Shown here: piece by piece, positions 9,773 through 18,933 of the stretch
Position numbering within the stretch: position 1 is the stretch's first letter
Layout: every line of letters begins with the position of its first letter
Assembly: GCF_900119185.1 (NCBI RefSeq)
Contig: NZ_FPJE01000014.1
Location: forward strand, 1-64,000
Reading direction: 5' to 3'
DNA from: Sinomicrobium oceani
GTDB lineage: Bacteria > Bacteroidota > Bacteroidia > Flavobacteriales > Flavobacteriaceae
DNA length: 64,000 bases
Program-made: the position numbers and the translations under genes
The notes under the pieces: model-generated
What the model saw: the letters and a program-made list of their open reading frames with translations, nothing else
The model's database searches: none
What the model was told of the DNA's origin: nothing

Positions 9773-10882
9773 ATGGTATTCAATTCAATATTAAGCCGTA
9801 AGGGCATAGGAAGTTTCTTGTTCGTAATCGTATTGGCAATTATTCTCGTCGCCTGTTCGTCTGAATCTCAGGTAAAAAAACCGGAAAAAAATTCCGGAAA
9901 AAGTGTTTTTTCCTATGAGACTACTCCTGTCCGGTTACTCAATCCGACATACACCTTAGCTGTTCCGGGAGCGTTAAGACCTTTTGAAGAAGTTGAAATA
10001 TATGCAAGGGTACCGGGGTTCGTACAGAAAATAAATGTGGATCGCGGCACTTTTGTCGGGGAAAATCAGTTGATCGCTGTTCTTGAAGCCCCCGAAATGG
10101 AGCAACAGTATCTTTCAGACAGATCCGTACAGGATAAAATGTACAGCGATTTTCTGTTTGCACAGCAATCTTACGAAAGATTGAAAGAAGCAGCACAAAC
10201 CGATGGAGCCGTAGCCCGTCTCGAACTGGACCGCGCAAAGAGTGCGATGCTTGGTGCCAGATCTGCATACGAATCGTCAAAAGCAGGCACGGCGGGAGCA
10301 TCGCAGTTAAAAAAGTATCTCCGGATCAGGGCGCCTTTTGACGGGGTAGTGACGGCGAGGAACTTCTCACCCGGTGCATTGGTGGGGCCGGATAATGGGA
10401 AGCCGATGTTTACTATTGCTCAATACGACCGGTTACGGCTGACACTCTTTATACCCGAAAGTCATGCAGCATCCGTCAATGAGGATACAAAAGCTGCATT
10501 CACCGTGAGATCTTTACCGGGAAAAACATTTCATGCAGTGATGTCCCGCAATTCAGAGGTACTCAGTAACCAAAACAAATCTCTTGCCCTCGAATTTGAT
10601 GTGGATAACAAAGACAGTATATTAAAGGCAGGAGCCTATGCCCGGGTACAACTATCGCTCCGAAGAAACTCTCCGTCTTTGTGGGTACCGGAGAAGAGTA
10701 TTGTCAACGCCTCATCCGGAATGTTCGTTTTGAGGATGGCTGGCAAAAAAATAGAACGGGTGCCGGTAAGTCGGGGAACTCATCTGGACAGTATCGTTGA
10801 AGTTTTCGGGAATATTTCGGCGGAAGACATGATCTTGGCCCATCCGTCCGAGGAGATCCCGGAAGGAAAAATAAACGAGTAA
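9773..10882 (+). CDS. RND periplasmic adaptor (membrane fusion protein), lipoprotein
   Basis: This 369-residue protein starts with a hydrophobic segment and lipobox (LVACSSES), so it is probably anchored to the inner membrane by lipid. It shows the barrel-sandwich hybrid half motif (EVEIYARVPGFVQKINVDRG), a helical hairpin (about 110-180), the second lipoyl half (YLRIRAPFDGVVTARNFSPG), and beta-barrel and membrane-proximal domains. It links the RND pump to the TolC-like channel. It begins 12 bp after the pump gene. Confidence 0.88.
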   Translation: MVFNSILSRKGIGSFLFVIVLAIILVACSSESQVKKPEKNSGKSVFSYETTPVRLLNPTYTLAVPGALRPFEEVEIYARVPGFVQKINVDRGTFVGENQLIAVLEAPEMEQQYLSDRSVQDKMYSDFLFAQQSYERLKEAAQTDGAVARLELDRAKSAMLGARSAYESSKAGTAGASQLKKYLRIRAPFDGVVTARNFSPGALVGPDNGKPMFTIAQYDRLRLTLFIPESHAASVNEDTKAAFTVRSLPGKTFHAVMSRNSEVLSNQNKSLALEFDVDNKDSILKAGAYARVQLSLRRNSPSLWVPEKSIVNASSGMFVLRMAGKKIERVPVSRGTHLDSIVEVFGNISAEDMILAHPSEEIPEGKINE

Positions 10883-10921
10883 ACGATAATTAATTTTTAA
10901 TGTTTTAAAAATATCAGGAAT

Positions 10922-11440
10922 ATGAAATCAGTAACGATTAAAAGAAACGCTGCAACAGGGGTATTTATAATAGCTGCAGTATTTGTAATAGCGGTGTTTT
11001 CCGTAAAAGGCAGAAATACGTACACCGAACAGGAAGAAGTAGCTTTTCTGGATGGAAACGGTACTAAAATCTTGCTGGATAACCTGAAAGGAAAGGTTGT
11101 TTTTATTAATTTCTGGGCTACCTGGTGCCCGCCCTGCAGGGAAGAAATGCCCTCAATCGATGAACTGAAACAGCAATTCGGAGGGGAGGATAGCATAGTG
11201 TTTTTAATGGTGGATGTAGACGGTAATTACGAAAGGGCCAAAGCTTTTATGGACAGCCATGAGTATAATCTTCCCGTATATATTCCCGATGGCAGATTGC
11301 CTTCCGGATTTATCCGTGGTGTGGTCCCCACTACGGTAATTCTTGACAAACAGGGAGAAATTGCCGGTCAGATCGAAGGAGGAATGGATTATGGAAATCC
11401 CGGTATGATCAACGCACTTAAAAAACTGATCGCGGAATAA
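10922..11440 (+). CDS. TlpA-family thiol:disulfide oxidoreductase
   Basis: The 172-residue protein has an N-terminal membrane anchor (residues 10-27) and a thioredoxin fold with active site W68-C-P-P-C72. The cis-proline loop reads VVPTTVILD. Periplasmic TlpA/ResA-like proteins reduce disulfides, for instance in apocytochromes or metal-handling proteins. It is 39 bp behind the efflux adaptor on the same strand and is probably the last gene of that operon. Its link with efflux is inferred only from position. Confidence 0.85.
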   Translation: MKSVTIKRNAATGVFIIAAVFVIAVFSVKGRNTYTEQEEVAFLDGNGTKILLDNLKGKVVFINFWATWCPPCREEMPSIDELKQQFGGEDSIVFLMVDVDGNYERAKAFMDSHEYNLPVYIPDGRLPSGFIRGVVPTTVILDKQGEIAGQIEGGMDYGNPGMINALKKLIAE

Positions 11441-11591
11441 TTATACCTGATGAAGCCGGAATACTGAGCTTATCTGTGTCTTCAGGTTAGTTGAATATCC
11501 TCGTGATCATACCTGTCTAATGAAAAAGTATGGAAATATTCCTGTGGAGTTGATCTTTTTCCTTGACACAGGTTAAAAAAGAATTGTTAAA

Positions 11592-11623
11592 TTGGTTATT
11601 CGAAACGAATTTCGGATAACCAA
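11592..11623 (+). promoter_or_regulatory. Strong hairpin ending on the first base of the cls start codon
   Basis: TTGGTTATTCGAAA (11592-11605) pairs with TTTCGGATAACCAA (11610-11623) over 14 bp with one T-G pair and a CGAA loop. The last A of the right arm is the A of the ATG start codon. In mRNA this structure would hide the ribosome entry site of the cardiolipin synthase gene, so it may act as a translational switch. As DNA it could equally be a dyad operator. Confidence 0.5.
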
Positions 11624-13041
11624 TGACTACCATTTTATTTATCTTTTATATTCTTATAACACTGGCTTCCCTGGTAACCCTTATACTCTTCGGAACCAAG
11701 CCCTCCAAATCTTTTAGCTGGCTGCTGGTCATTGTAATGCTACCTTATATAGGGTGTATATTATATGCGCTTTTTGGGATCAACCGAAGGAAGATAAAAT
11801 TTTTTAAGCTGAAGCGGATCGATGAAATGCGGGCTTACAACGTATTTCGCGGCAATGGTAACCACCATCCCGTAGTATTTTCGTCGGGAAAATCAGCAAA
11901 AATATCGGCATTGATCGAAGGAAGTATAGGGGTATTACCCAAAGGAGGAAACCGTGTTGCTATACTGAATAACGGGGTAAGGACCTTTACGTCTATTTTT
12001 GAAGCATTGGAAAAGGCCGAAAAATTCATTCATATACAGTTCTATATCTTTGAGGATGGCGAATTGATGGAAAAACTTTTCGAACTGTTCCGAAAGAAAA
12101 TGGAAGAAGGGGTAGAAATCAGGGTAATTTATGATGCGATCGGTAGCTTTTCACTGCCCAAAAAGCATATCAGGCGTTTCAGAGCCATCGGGGTAAAGAT
12201 CTTCTCCACAATGCCAATTCGGTTTGGTAGTATATTATTTACCATTAATTACAGGAACCACAGGAAGATCGTAGTAGTCGACGGAAATGTCGGTTTCACC
12301 GGGGGAGTCAATATTTCAGATAAATACATAAGACCTTCTAATTATCTTGGGATATGGGACGACATGCACCTTAGGCTCGAGGGGCCTGCCGTAAAGAGCC
12401 TGCACCGCGTTTTTGTAAAGGACTATTTTTTTGCCAGCGGGGGAGAAGACCTTTGGAAACCCGAATATTTTCCGGAAAATACGGAGACCGGGGATACTGT
12501 GGTACAAATCGTGTCCGGAGGACCCGATTCCGATTTTTCTTCGGTGATGTATCAGTATGCTTCGATGATCAACCAGGCGGAGCGATCGATCTGTATCGCC
12601 AATCCGTATTTTATTCCTAACGCTACCATTCTGGAAAGCCTGAAGATGGCCGCTTTGGGAGGAGTCCGGGTAAAATTGCTCGTGCCTAAGAAATCGGATA
12701 CTTCAGTTGTTAAATACAGTATGCACTCGTATTTCGAAGAGTTACTTTCTGCAGGTATAGTGATCTACGAACACCCGGTGAAATTTTTGCACAGTAAGAT
12801 TATTGTGATAGATGATGAGATGGTATCCGTAGGTTCCGGTAACTTTGACAACCGGAGTTTTGACCAGAATTTTGAAGTAAATGCCCTGGTCTTCGATGAA
12901 AGGGTGGCGCGGGATATCCGGGAGGGTTTTGATAGAGATTGCTCCGGAGCAGACCAACTCGATCTTGATACTTTTAAGAAAAGATCTTTTTTAAACAAAA
13001 TTCTCGAAGGGATCGCCAGAATATTCAGTCCGTTGCTGTAA
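11623..13041 (+). CDS. cls: Cardiolipin synthase
   Basis: The 472-residue protein has two N-terminal membrane spans (residues 3-25 and 32-50) and two phospholipase D domains. The HKD motifs are complete: H213-R-K with D four residues on (HRKIVVVD, then GFTGGVN), and H390-S-K (HSKIIVID, then VGSGNFDNRS). The enzyme joins two phosphatidylglycerol molecules to form cardiolipin and glycerol at the inner membrane. The length fits bacterial ClsA-type enzymes. It stands alone, and its start codon is held in the hairpin described at 11592-11623. Confidence 0.9.
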   Translation: MTTILFIFYILITLASLVTLILFGTKPSKSFSWLLVIVMLPYIGCILYALFGINRRKIKFFKLKRIDEMRAYNVFRGNGNHHPVVFSSGKSAKISALIEGSIGVLPKGGNRVAILNNGVRTFTSIFEALEKAEKFIHIQFYIFEDGELMEKLFELFRKKMEEGVEIRVIYDAIGSFSLPKKHIRRFRAIGVKIFSTMPIRFGSILFTINYRNHRKIVVVDGNVGFTGGVNISDKYIRPSNYLGIWDDMHLRLEGPAVKSLHRVFVKDYFFASGGEDLWKPEYFPENTETGDTVVQIVSGGPDSDFSSVMYQYASMINQAERSICIANPYFIPNATILESLKMAALGGVRVKLLVPKKSDTSVVKYSMHSYFEELLSAGIVIYEHPVKFLHSKIIVIDDEMVSVGSGNFDNRSFDQNFEVNALVFDERVARDIREGFDRDCSGADQLDLDTFKKRSFLNKILEGIARIFSPLL

Positions 13042-13061
13042 CCCGTAATTTTTCGGTTAAC

Positions 13062-13075
13062 ATGATATATATCAT
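13062..13075. promoter_or_regulatory. Perfect 14-bp palindrome, Fnr/Crp-box-like
   Basis: ATGATATATATCAT lies 63 bp before the alcohol dehydrogenase start. It matches the Fnr box TTGAT-N4-ATCAA except at the outermost base on each side. It is a candidate operator for a Crp/Fnr-family regulator. The sequence is AT-rich, so chance is a real alternative. Confidence 0.35.
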
Positions 13076-13138
13076 ATTCCTGTCCGGTATAAAGAGGTAC
13101 TTTTAAATACTATTAATCATCTAAATACAGGTCAGAAA

Positions 13139-14179
13139 ATGAAAGCTTTAGTATATCACGGAGAACACAGGATTGCCCTGGAGGATCGTCCGAAACCGGA
13201 GATACAAAAACCAACGGATGTTATTGTAAAGGTTTTGAAAACAACAATATGTGGTACCGACCTCGGAATCTACAAGGGCAAGAACCCCGAAGTGGAAGAC
13301 GGTCGTATTCTCGGACATGAAGGAGTAGGTATCATCGAGGAAACGGGAAGTAGTGTTTCGCAATTCAAAAAAGGAGATAAAGTACTTATATCCTGCATCA
13401 CATCCTGTGGGTCCTGCGAATACTGTAAGAAACAAATGTATGCACATTGCAAAGACGGCGGCTGGATACTCGGGTATCAGATCGATGGCGTACAAGCCGA
13501 ATATGTACGGATACCGCATGCCGATAACAGTCTTCACCGGATACCGGATAGTATAGATGACGAAGTTGCCGTATTATTGAGTGATATACTGCCCACCGGT
13601 CATGAAATAGGAGTGCAGTACGGTAAGGTAAAACCCGGTGACGCCATCGCTATTGTCGGGGCCGGTCCGGTAGGGATGTCCGTATTGCTGACTTCCCGGT
13701 TTTATTCCCCTTCCATCATTATCGTCATCGATCTTGATGAAAACAGGTTGAAACTCGCCAAAGAGCTTGGCGCCACACATACCGTGAACTCGGGAAAGGA
13801 AAATCCGGAGGTCGCAGTAAAGCATATCGTGGGAGACGAAGGGGTGGATGTAGCCATAGAAGCCGTAGGGGTTCCGGCAACATGGGATATATGCCAGCGC
13901 ATCGTAAAACCGGGAGGACACCTGGCTAACGTCGGTGTTCACGGCAAAAAAGTGGATTTCGAAATTCAGAAATTATGGATCAAAAACCTGACCATAACCA
14001 CAGGCCTCGTCAATACCAATACCACACCGATGCTATTGAAAGCAGCCTCGACAAATCGCTTTGATCTGAAAAAAATGATAACTCATCATTTCACACTCGC
14101 AGAACTGGAACATGCCTATCAGGTATTTCTGAACGGGGCGGAAGAAAAAGCCCTGAAGATCATAATATCCAATGCATAA
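13139..14179 (+). CDS. Zinc-dependent alcohol dehydrogenase (MDR family)
   Basis: The 346-residue protein shows the full medium-chain dehydrogenase pattern: catalytic zinc ligands C38 and H60-E61 (GHEGVG), four structural zinc cysteines (C90, C93, C96, C104), and a Rossmann motif GAGPVG near residue 171 followed by D in VIDLDENR, which suggests NAD+ preference. Such enzymes interconvert secondary alcohols or polyols and ketones, including isopropanol, butanediol, threonine and sorbitol types. The exact substrate is open. It is monocistronic, with a terminator behind it. Confidence 0.85.
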   Translation: MKALVYHGEHRIALEDRPKPEIQKPTDVIVKVLKTTICGTDLGIYKGKNPEVEDGRILGHEGVGIIEETGSSVSQFKKGDKVLISCITSCGSCEYCKKQMYAHCKDGGWILGYQIDGVQAEYVRIPHADNSLHRIPDSIDDEVAVLLSDILPTGHEIGVQYGKVKPGDAIAIVGAGPVGMSVLLTSRFYSPSIIIVIDLDENRLKLAKELGATHTVNSGKENPEVAVKHIVGDEGVDVAIEAVGVPATWDICQRIVKPGGHLANVGVHGKKVDFEIQKLWIKNLTITTGLVNTNTTPMLLKAASTNRFDLKKMITHHFTLAELEHAYQVFLNGAEEKALKIIISNA

Positions 14180-14208
14180 ATTCATCGGGTGACAATCTGG
14201 TGGAAGGG

Positions 14209-14247
14209 AAAACCATGAGTTTACATAAATTCATGGTTTTTGTGTTT
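14209..14247 (+). terminator. Rho-independent terminator after the alcohol dehydrogenase
   Basis: AAAACCATGA (14209-14218) pairs perfectly with TCATGGTTTT (14231-14240), loop 12 nt, followed by a T-rich run. The rest of the gap to the next gene (to 14480) is AT-rich, and I see no gene in it. Confidence 0.65.
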
Positions 14248-14480
14248 TTACATGCAGGAGACAGGAATTGAACTCGCGTATGATGTACGGAACAAAAAAG
14301 AGTAAATGTGTTTTTTCTTATGTTCTTCTAAAACGTTTTCGTTCGTTTGAAAAGAATGTGCTATGAAAACAAATTGATATTGATCCTCCCGAAAAGATGG
14401 AAAAAGTTGTATATTGGTGTGCATCTTGCTACAAAGATGATTTTTAAACACTTGATTTTCAAATACAATCTAAAAGTTCA

Positions 14481-15353
14481 ATGAGACGACGAAACTTCAT
14501 AAAGCAAACGGGGCTTCTCACTGCCGGAGCCTTTGCCTTAGGGCAGGGAGAGCTATGGGCAGACATGCTGAGAAAAAAATCTATAAATCCTTTCGGAGTA
14601 CAATTATACAGCGTACGTGATGTTCTTCCCGAAGATCCCAAGGGGGTAATGACCAAGCTTGCCGGTATGGGATATAAACAGTTTGAAAGCTATGGGGGAA
14701 AGGACGGATTCCTTTGGGGAATGTCGCCGGGAGAAATGAAAACCTTCCTGGGAGATATAGGAGTGGATATGGTCAGCACCCATTTTAACTACATGGGAGT
14801 TATGAACAATCCGGACGAATTAAAGAAAAATATAGAAATGGCCGAAGGGGCCGGCCTCAAATATATGCTGTGTCCATATATAGGGGCACAAAAAAGCTGG
14901 GACGACTGGAAGAGAATTGCGGATACGCTGAATCGTACCGGTGAGGAAGTAAAGAAAGCGGGACTGAAATTCGGGTATCACAATCACGATTATACGTTTC
15001 GTCCCCTGGAGGGAAAACTTCCCCAGGAGTACCTGCTCGAAAATACCGATCCCGGGTATGTGACGTTCGAGTTGGATCTTTGCTGGATCGATGTTGCCGG
15101 GGTAGATACGGCCGCACATCTCGGTAAATACGGAAAGAGATATGAACTTTGCCATATCAAGGATTATAATATGGTAGACGGAAAACCTTTGCAATGCGAT
15201 CTCGGAGAAGGAAGTGTGGATATGCAGGATACCCTGAAGGTGGTGGACAAAAGCGGAATTAAGTATTTTCTTGTGGAACAGGAACAGTATCCGGTATCTT
15301 CACTCGAAAGCTTAGCCCACGATGCCGTTTATATGAAGAACGTAAAGATTTAA
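14481..15353 (+). CDS. Tat-exported sugar phosphate isomerase/epimerase-like TIM-barrel protein
   Basis: This 290-residue protein starts with a twin-arginine signal (RRRNFIKQ, then a hydrophobic stretch to about residue 27), so it is exported folded. The remainder is an AP-endonuclease-2/xylose-isomerase-like TIM barrel. Metal-site candidates are in GYHNHDYTF, FELDLCWID, CHIKDY and LVEQEQYP. Relatives include inosose dehydratase, hydroxypyruvate isomerase and 3-keto-sugar enzymes. Export with a Tat signal is common for Bacteroidota members acting on sugars in the periplasm. It lies just before PUL 1 but has its own terminator, so a shared role is possible and unproven. Confidence 0.78.
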   Translation: MRRRNFIKQTGLLTAGAFALGQGELWADMLRKKSINPFGVQLYSVRDVLPEDPKGVMTKLAGMGYKQFESYGGKDGFLWGMSPGEMKTFLGDIGVDMVSTHFNYMGVMNNPDELKKNIEMAEGAGLKYMLCPYIGAQKSWDDWKRIADTLNRTGEEVKKAGLKFGYHNHDYTFRPLEGKLPQEYLLENTDPGYVTFELDLCWIDVAGVDTAAHLGKYGKRYELCHIKDYNMVDGKPLQCDLGEGSVDMQDTLKVVDKSGIKYFLVEQEQYPVSSLESLAHDAVYMKNVKI

Positions 15354-15396
15354 TGTAGGATAATTCATGTAAAACGTATCTTTTTTAAGAGTATAG

Positions 15397-15420
15397 AAGG
15401 ACCTTTTCGGGTCCTTTTTT
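15397..15420 (+). terminator. Rho-independent terminator after the isomerase gene
   Basis: AAGGACC (15397-15403) pairs with GGTCCTT (15410-15416) and is followed by TTTT, 44 bp past the stop codon. Confidence 0.75.
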
Positions 15421-15674
15421 CATTTTTTACCAAAATTATTTCTTCCGGATATTTTTCGTATGTCTTCAAAGCCTTTGCGATAACAACAAAATCTCTATGT
15501 TTCAGGCTATATCTGTGATCAGACACTAATTTTTTAGGTCAAAAAAATAATTATGTCTCGTGTTTTATGCCTGTTGTTAACGTTTTTTTAATATCGATAT
15601 CTGTCTGAAATAGGGGACTAATATGAAAAATCGGCAATAGTTTGTGTTGGTAATTATTTTTTTCATAATATTGT

Positions 15675-15691
15675 ATTATGTAGTACATAAT
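15675..15691. promoter_or_regulatory. Candidate GntR/FadR operator before susC
   Basis: ATTATGTAGTACATAAT is a 17-bp palindrome about a central G, 39 bp before the susC start. It contains GTA-N-TAC, the known core of FadR-subfamily operators. Fifteen bases (15677-15691) are identical to 21547-21561 in front of the GH28 gene. A FadR-type regulator gene lies between the two sites. Confidence 0.68.
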
Positions 15692-15730
15692 TACATAATG
15701 ACAATTTTAACTAACTTTAAAATTCATCTT

Positions 15731-18700
15731 ATGAAAAAAACCGTACCAATACGAAATCGGTTGTTTTTGCCCCTTAGTTTTTTAATTTGTGTTATTGCTT
15801 CGAATCCGTTATATGCCTGGGATAACGCTGATTCCGCAGAAGCATTGAACAATGTTCAGGCTGCTGTTACCGGAGTGGTTACAGATGAGGAAACCGGAGA
15901 GACCATGCCGGGTGTAAGTATCGTTGAAAAAGGTACGAACAACGGGGTTGTTTCCGATCTGGATGGTAAGTTCACCATAGAGGTGGAAACCGGGGCTACA
16001 CTGGTTTTTACTTATATGGGCTATGCAGACAGAGAGGTCCGGGTACAGGATCAAAACACTCTCCGTGTAAGTTTAGCGCCGGACGTACAATCTCTTGATG
16101 AAGTGGTCGTAGTAGGTTACGGAGAAGTAAAAAGGTCCGAACTCACGGGTTCGGTATCTACGGTAAGTTCCAGGACTCTGGAACAGACCAACAAGGTAGA
16201 TGCGGTCTCCTCTATACAGGGGCAGGTACCGGGGGTCATGGTACAGCGTACCGATAACAAACCGGGAGCCGGAGGCTTTAACATAAGAATTCGCGGATCC
16301 AATACCATTAATACCAATGAGACTATATCTAACGGTGGATATACCCCGGGACAAAACCCCCTGTTTATCGTAGATGGTATTTTTGTGGACGACATCTCTT
16401 TCCTGAACCCTTCCGATATCGAACGGATGGATGTGCTTAAAGATGCTTCGGCTACTGCGATATACGGGTCAAGAGGGACTAATGGTGTTGTTATTATCCA
16501 GACCAAAACAGGTCGGAGAGGAAAACTGTCCGTACGATACAACAATTATGTAGGCTTCAGAGAAGTATATAATCTTCCCTCGGTGTACAATACGACAAGT
16601 TATATTCCTTTTCTTAAGGATGTCGTGGTAGGAAACCAGTATGCATCGGAAACAGGTGGTAATTTTTCTCAATATGCTGCGGATAACGTGAATATTGCAG
16701 ACTGGCTTAGTCCGGAAGAATTACAGAATATTGCCGATGGAGTGAGTACCAATTGGGTAGATCTTATAACCAGAAAAGGTTTTCAAACCAACCATACCCT
16801 CGATCTGAGTGGAGGGAGTGATAAAACGGTGTACTCTGCCGGTTTTGGTTATACGGAAGATCAGGGAACGGTATATGGAGAGGATTTTAAGCGTTATACC
16901 ATAAAAGGAAGTTTGGAGAGCGACCTGACCGACTGGCTGAATCTGAGCTATAACAATTACGTGACGATAGCAGAACAAAACCAGGGAAGTAATGAAGCTT
17001 TCCGTAGTGCATACCGCTTAAAGCCTCTGGGGCGTGCGTATGATGAAAACGGAGAACTCAAGTTCTTACCTACAGCCAAGGAAACCCAGGTGAGTAATCC
17101 TGTTTTTGATACTAAAAATGAGAAGAGAGAGACCAAATATATCAATTATATAGGGAATATAGCTTTAAAGGTTAAGCTTACGGACGGACTTAGTGTAACG
17201 TCAAAGTTTGCACCCAACGTAAAGTATACGCGGTATGGCGAATACCGTGGACTCTACACGAAAAGTTCTATAGGTAACCAGAGCAGTACACGTGCTGAGG
17301 TTGTCAATTACCTCGATTATTCCTATACCTGGGATAATATCGTAGATTTTCAAAAAGAGTTCAACGAGAACAACCGTTTGGCCGCTACTTTTGTATACTC
17401 TCAGTATTTACAACAGAATGAGTCTTATCAGTTGCAGATCCGTAATTTCTCTTCAGATGATTTTCTTTTTTACAATCTCGGAGCAGGATCTAATGTAAAC
17501 AGTTATTCCAGCGGTTATGTAAAACAAACTTTAGAATCTTATACCGCAAGGGTTAACTATAACCTTATGAATAAATACCTGTTTACACTTACGGGACGTT
17601 ATGACGGAGCTTCTATCCTCTCTCAGGATAACAAGTGGGCCTTCTTCCCCTCAGCCGCTTTTGCTTACCGGGTGATCAATGAGGATTTTATGCGGTCTCA
17701 AAACTTGTTTTCCGATCTGAAACTGAGGTTGAGCTATGGAGAAACCGGGAATACCGGAGCCGGAGGAGGATTGAAGCCTTTGGCTACACAATCGCTGTTA
17801 GGAACGAGTTATACAAATCTTGGAGATCAGAGCAGACCTACATTGTACGTAACAGGACTGGCCAATAAAAACCTGAGTTGGGAACGTACATCGGAGATCA
17901 ATGTTGGTTTGGATTTCGGACTTATACAAAACAGGTTGACCGGATCTATTGATCTGTACGACAGAACGACAAGGGATATTATCTTTTATCGTCCGCTGCC
18001 CCTGGCTTCCGGTTTCGGAGGCACTTTCGACAACATAGGAAAAGCCAGTAATAAAGGTATAGAAGCCGCATTGAATGCAACAGTTTTCAATACGGAAAAC
18101 TTTAACTGGTCCGTCAATGTAAATTTTGCATCCAACAAAAATAAAGTATTGAAACTCGACGGAAATGACAGTGAAATTATTTTCGGGGCTCAGGGAGGTA
18201 CTTTTATTCATAAAGAAGGAGAACCTATGGGATCGATCTATAGTTTTGAGTATGATGGGATCTGGCAACTTGACGAAGCTGAAGAAGCGGCACAATACGG
18301 GCAAAGACCAGGGCAGGTACGTGTAAAAGACCTGAATAATGATGGGAAAATTACCGAAGAAGGGGACCGTAAGATCATAGGGAACTCCATGCCTAAGTGG
18401 ACCGGAGGTTTTACCAGTACGATGAACTACAAAAACTTTGACTTCTCCTTCTTTTTATATACCAGTCAGGGAGCTACCATGCTGAGCAATTTCCACGATT
18501 CGTTCGGATTCGCTTACGACGATGACCCCGCAAGGTTGTGGAACGGTTACCGAACAGATTACTGGACCCCGGACAACCCTACAAACAACTGGTTCCAGCC
18601 CGGTAATGGCGGACCTTACAGCAAAGCGATCAAGTATATGGACATTTCATATGTCAAAGTAGGGTATATAACACTGGGATATTCCTTACCCACCAATCTT

Positions 18701-18865
18701 ACCGAGAAGATGGGGATAGGAAAGCTGAGATTCTATACCACGATTCAGAACCCGTTTATATTCAGTAGTTATGATGGTTGGGATCCCGAAAGTGCAGGAA
18801 GAAATACCTATGCGGCTTCGTTTGCATCAAGGACGTATATGCTGGGGGTAAACTTCAGTTTTTGA
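15731..18865 (+). CDS. SusC/RagA-type TonB-dependent outer membrane transporter (PUL 1)
   Basis: From the ATG at 15731 the protein is 1044 residues with a signal peptide (MKKTVPIRN to NPLYAW). Next come a carboxypeptidase-like beta-sandwich domain (TGVVTDEETGETMPGVSI), the conserved LDEVVVVGYG stretch, a plug domain (about 110-230; IRIRGSNT, DVLKDASATAIYG) and a 22-strand-type barrel ending in the outer membrane signature GVNFSF. It imports oligosaccharides through the SusD lid using TonB energy. It is paired with the susD gene 68 bp downstream and is probably controlled by the GntR regulator through the upstream palindrome. Confidence 0.95.
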   Translation: MKKTVPIRNRLFLPLSFLICVIASNPLYAWDNADSAEALNNVQAAVTGVVTDEETGETMPGVSIVEKGTNNGVVSDLDGKFTIEVETGATLVFTYMGYADREVRVQDQNTLRVSLAPDVQSLDEVVVVGYGEVKRSELTGSVSTVSSRTLEQTNKVDAVSSIQGQVPGVMVQRTDNKPGAGGFNIRIRGSNTINTNETISNGGYTPGQNPLFIVDGIFVDDISFLNPSDIERMDVLKDASATAIYGSRGTNGVVIIQTKTGRRGKLSVRYNNYVGFREVYNLPSVYNTTSYIPFLKDVVVGNQYASETGGNFSQYAADNVNIADWLSPEELQNIADGVSTNWVDLITRKGFQTNHTLDLSGGSDKTVYSAGFGYTEDQGTVYGEDFKRYTIKGSLESDLTDWLNLSYNNYVTIAEQNQGSNEAFRSAYRLKPLGRAYDENGELKFLPTAKETQVSNPVFDTKNEKRETKYINYIGNIALKVKLTDGLSVTSKFAPNVKYTRYGEYRGLYTKSSIGNQSSTRAEVVNYLDYSYTWDNIVDFQKEFNENNRLAATFVYSQYLQQNESYQLQIRNFSSDDFLFYNLGAGSNVNSYSSGYVKQTLESYTARVNYNLMNKYLFTLTGRYDGASILSQDNKWAFFPSAAFAYRVINEDFMRSQNLFSDLKLRLSYGETGNTGAGGGLKPLATQSLLGTSYTNLGDQSRPTLYVTGLANKNLSWERTSEINVGLDFGLIQNRLTGSIDLYDRTTRDIIFYRPLPLASGFGGTFDNIGKASNKGIEAALNATVFNTENFNWSVNVNFASNKNKVLKLDGNDSEIIFGAQGGTFIHKEGEPMGSIYSFEYDGIWQLDEAEEAAQYGQRPGQVRVKDLNNDGKITEEGDRKIIGNSMPKWTGGFTSTMNYKNFDFSFFLYTSQGATMLSNFHDSFGFAYDDDPARLWNGYRTDYWTPDNPTNNWFQPGNGGPYSKAIKYMDISYVKVGYITLGYSLPTNLTEKMGIGKLRFYTTIQNPFIFSSYDGWDPESAGRNTYAASFASRTYMLGVNFSF

Positions 18866-18933
18866 CAACATCTGAAAAGAATATAATAAAATACCCTTTC
18901 AAAATAACCATTGAAAAACTAAAAAAATAACCG

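Larger units (their letters stand above)
15354..15730. other. 377-bp intergenic region before PUL 1
   Basis: It holds a terminator for the isomerase gene (15397-15420), an AT-rich stretch without a convincing gene, a weak promoter-like TAATATTG at 15666-15673 and a palindromic operator candidate at 15675-15691. An in-frame upstream ATG of susC at 15644 falls within it but would put 29 residues ahead of the signal peptide. Confidence 0.6.

Noticed and set aside
11445-11489. Possible hairpin after the TlpA gene (ACCTGATGAAG with CTTCAGGT)
   Set aside because: The stem needs a bulge, the loop is long and no T-run follows, so it is too weak to call a terminator.
14248-14451. 67-codon minus-strand open frame in the gap between dehydrogenase and isomerase genes
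   Set aside because: It has no plausible start signals and an odd composition, and overlaps the region expected to hold the isomerase promoter.
15644-15730. Upstream ATG extension of the first susC
   Set aside because: It would put 29 residues ahead of a normal signal peptide and run through the operator palindrome.
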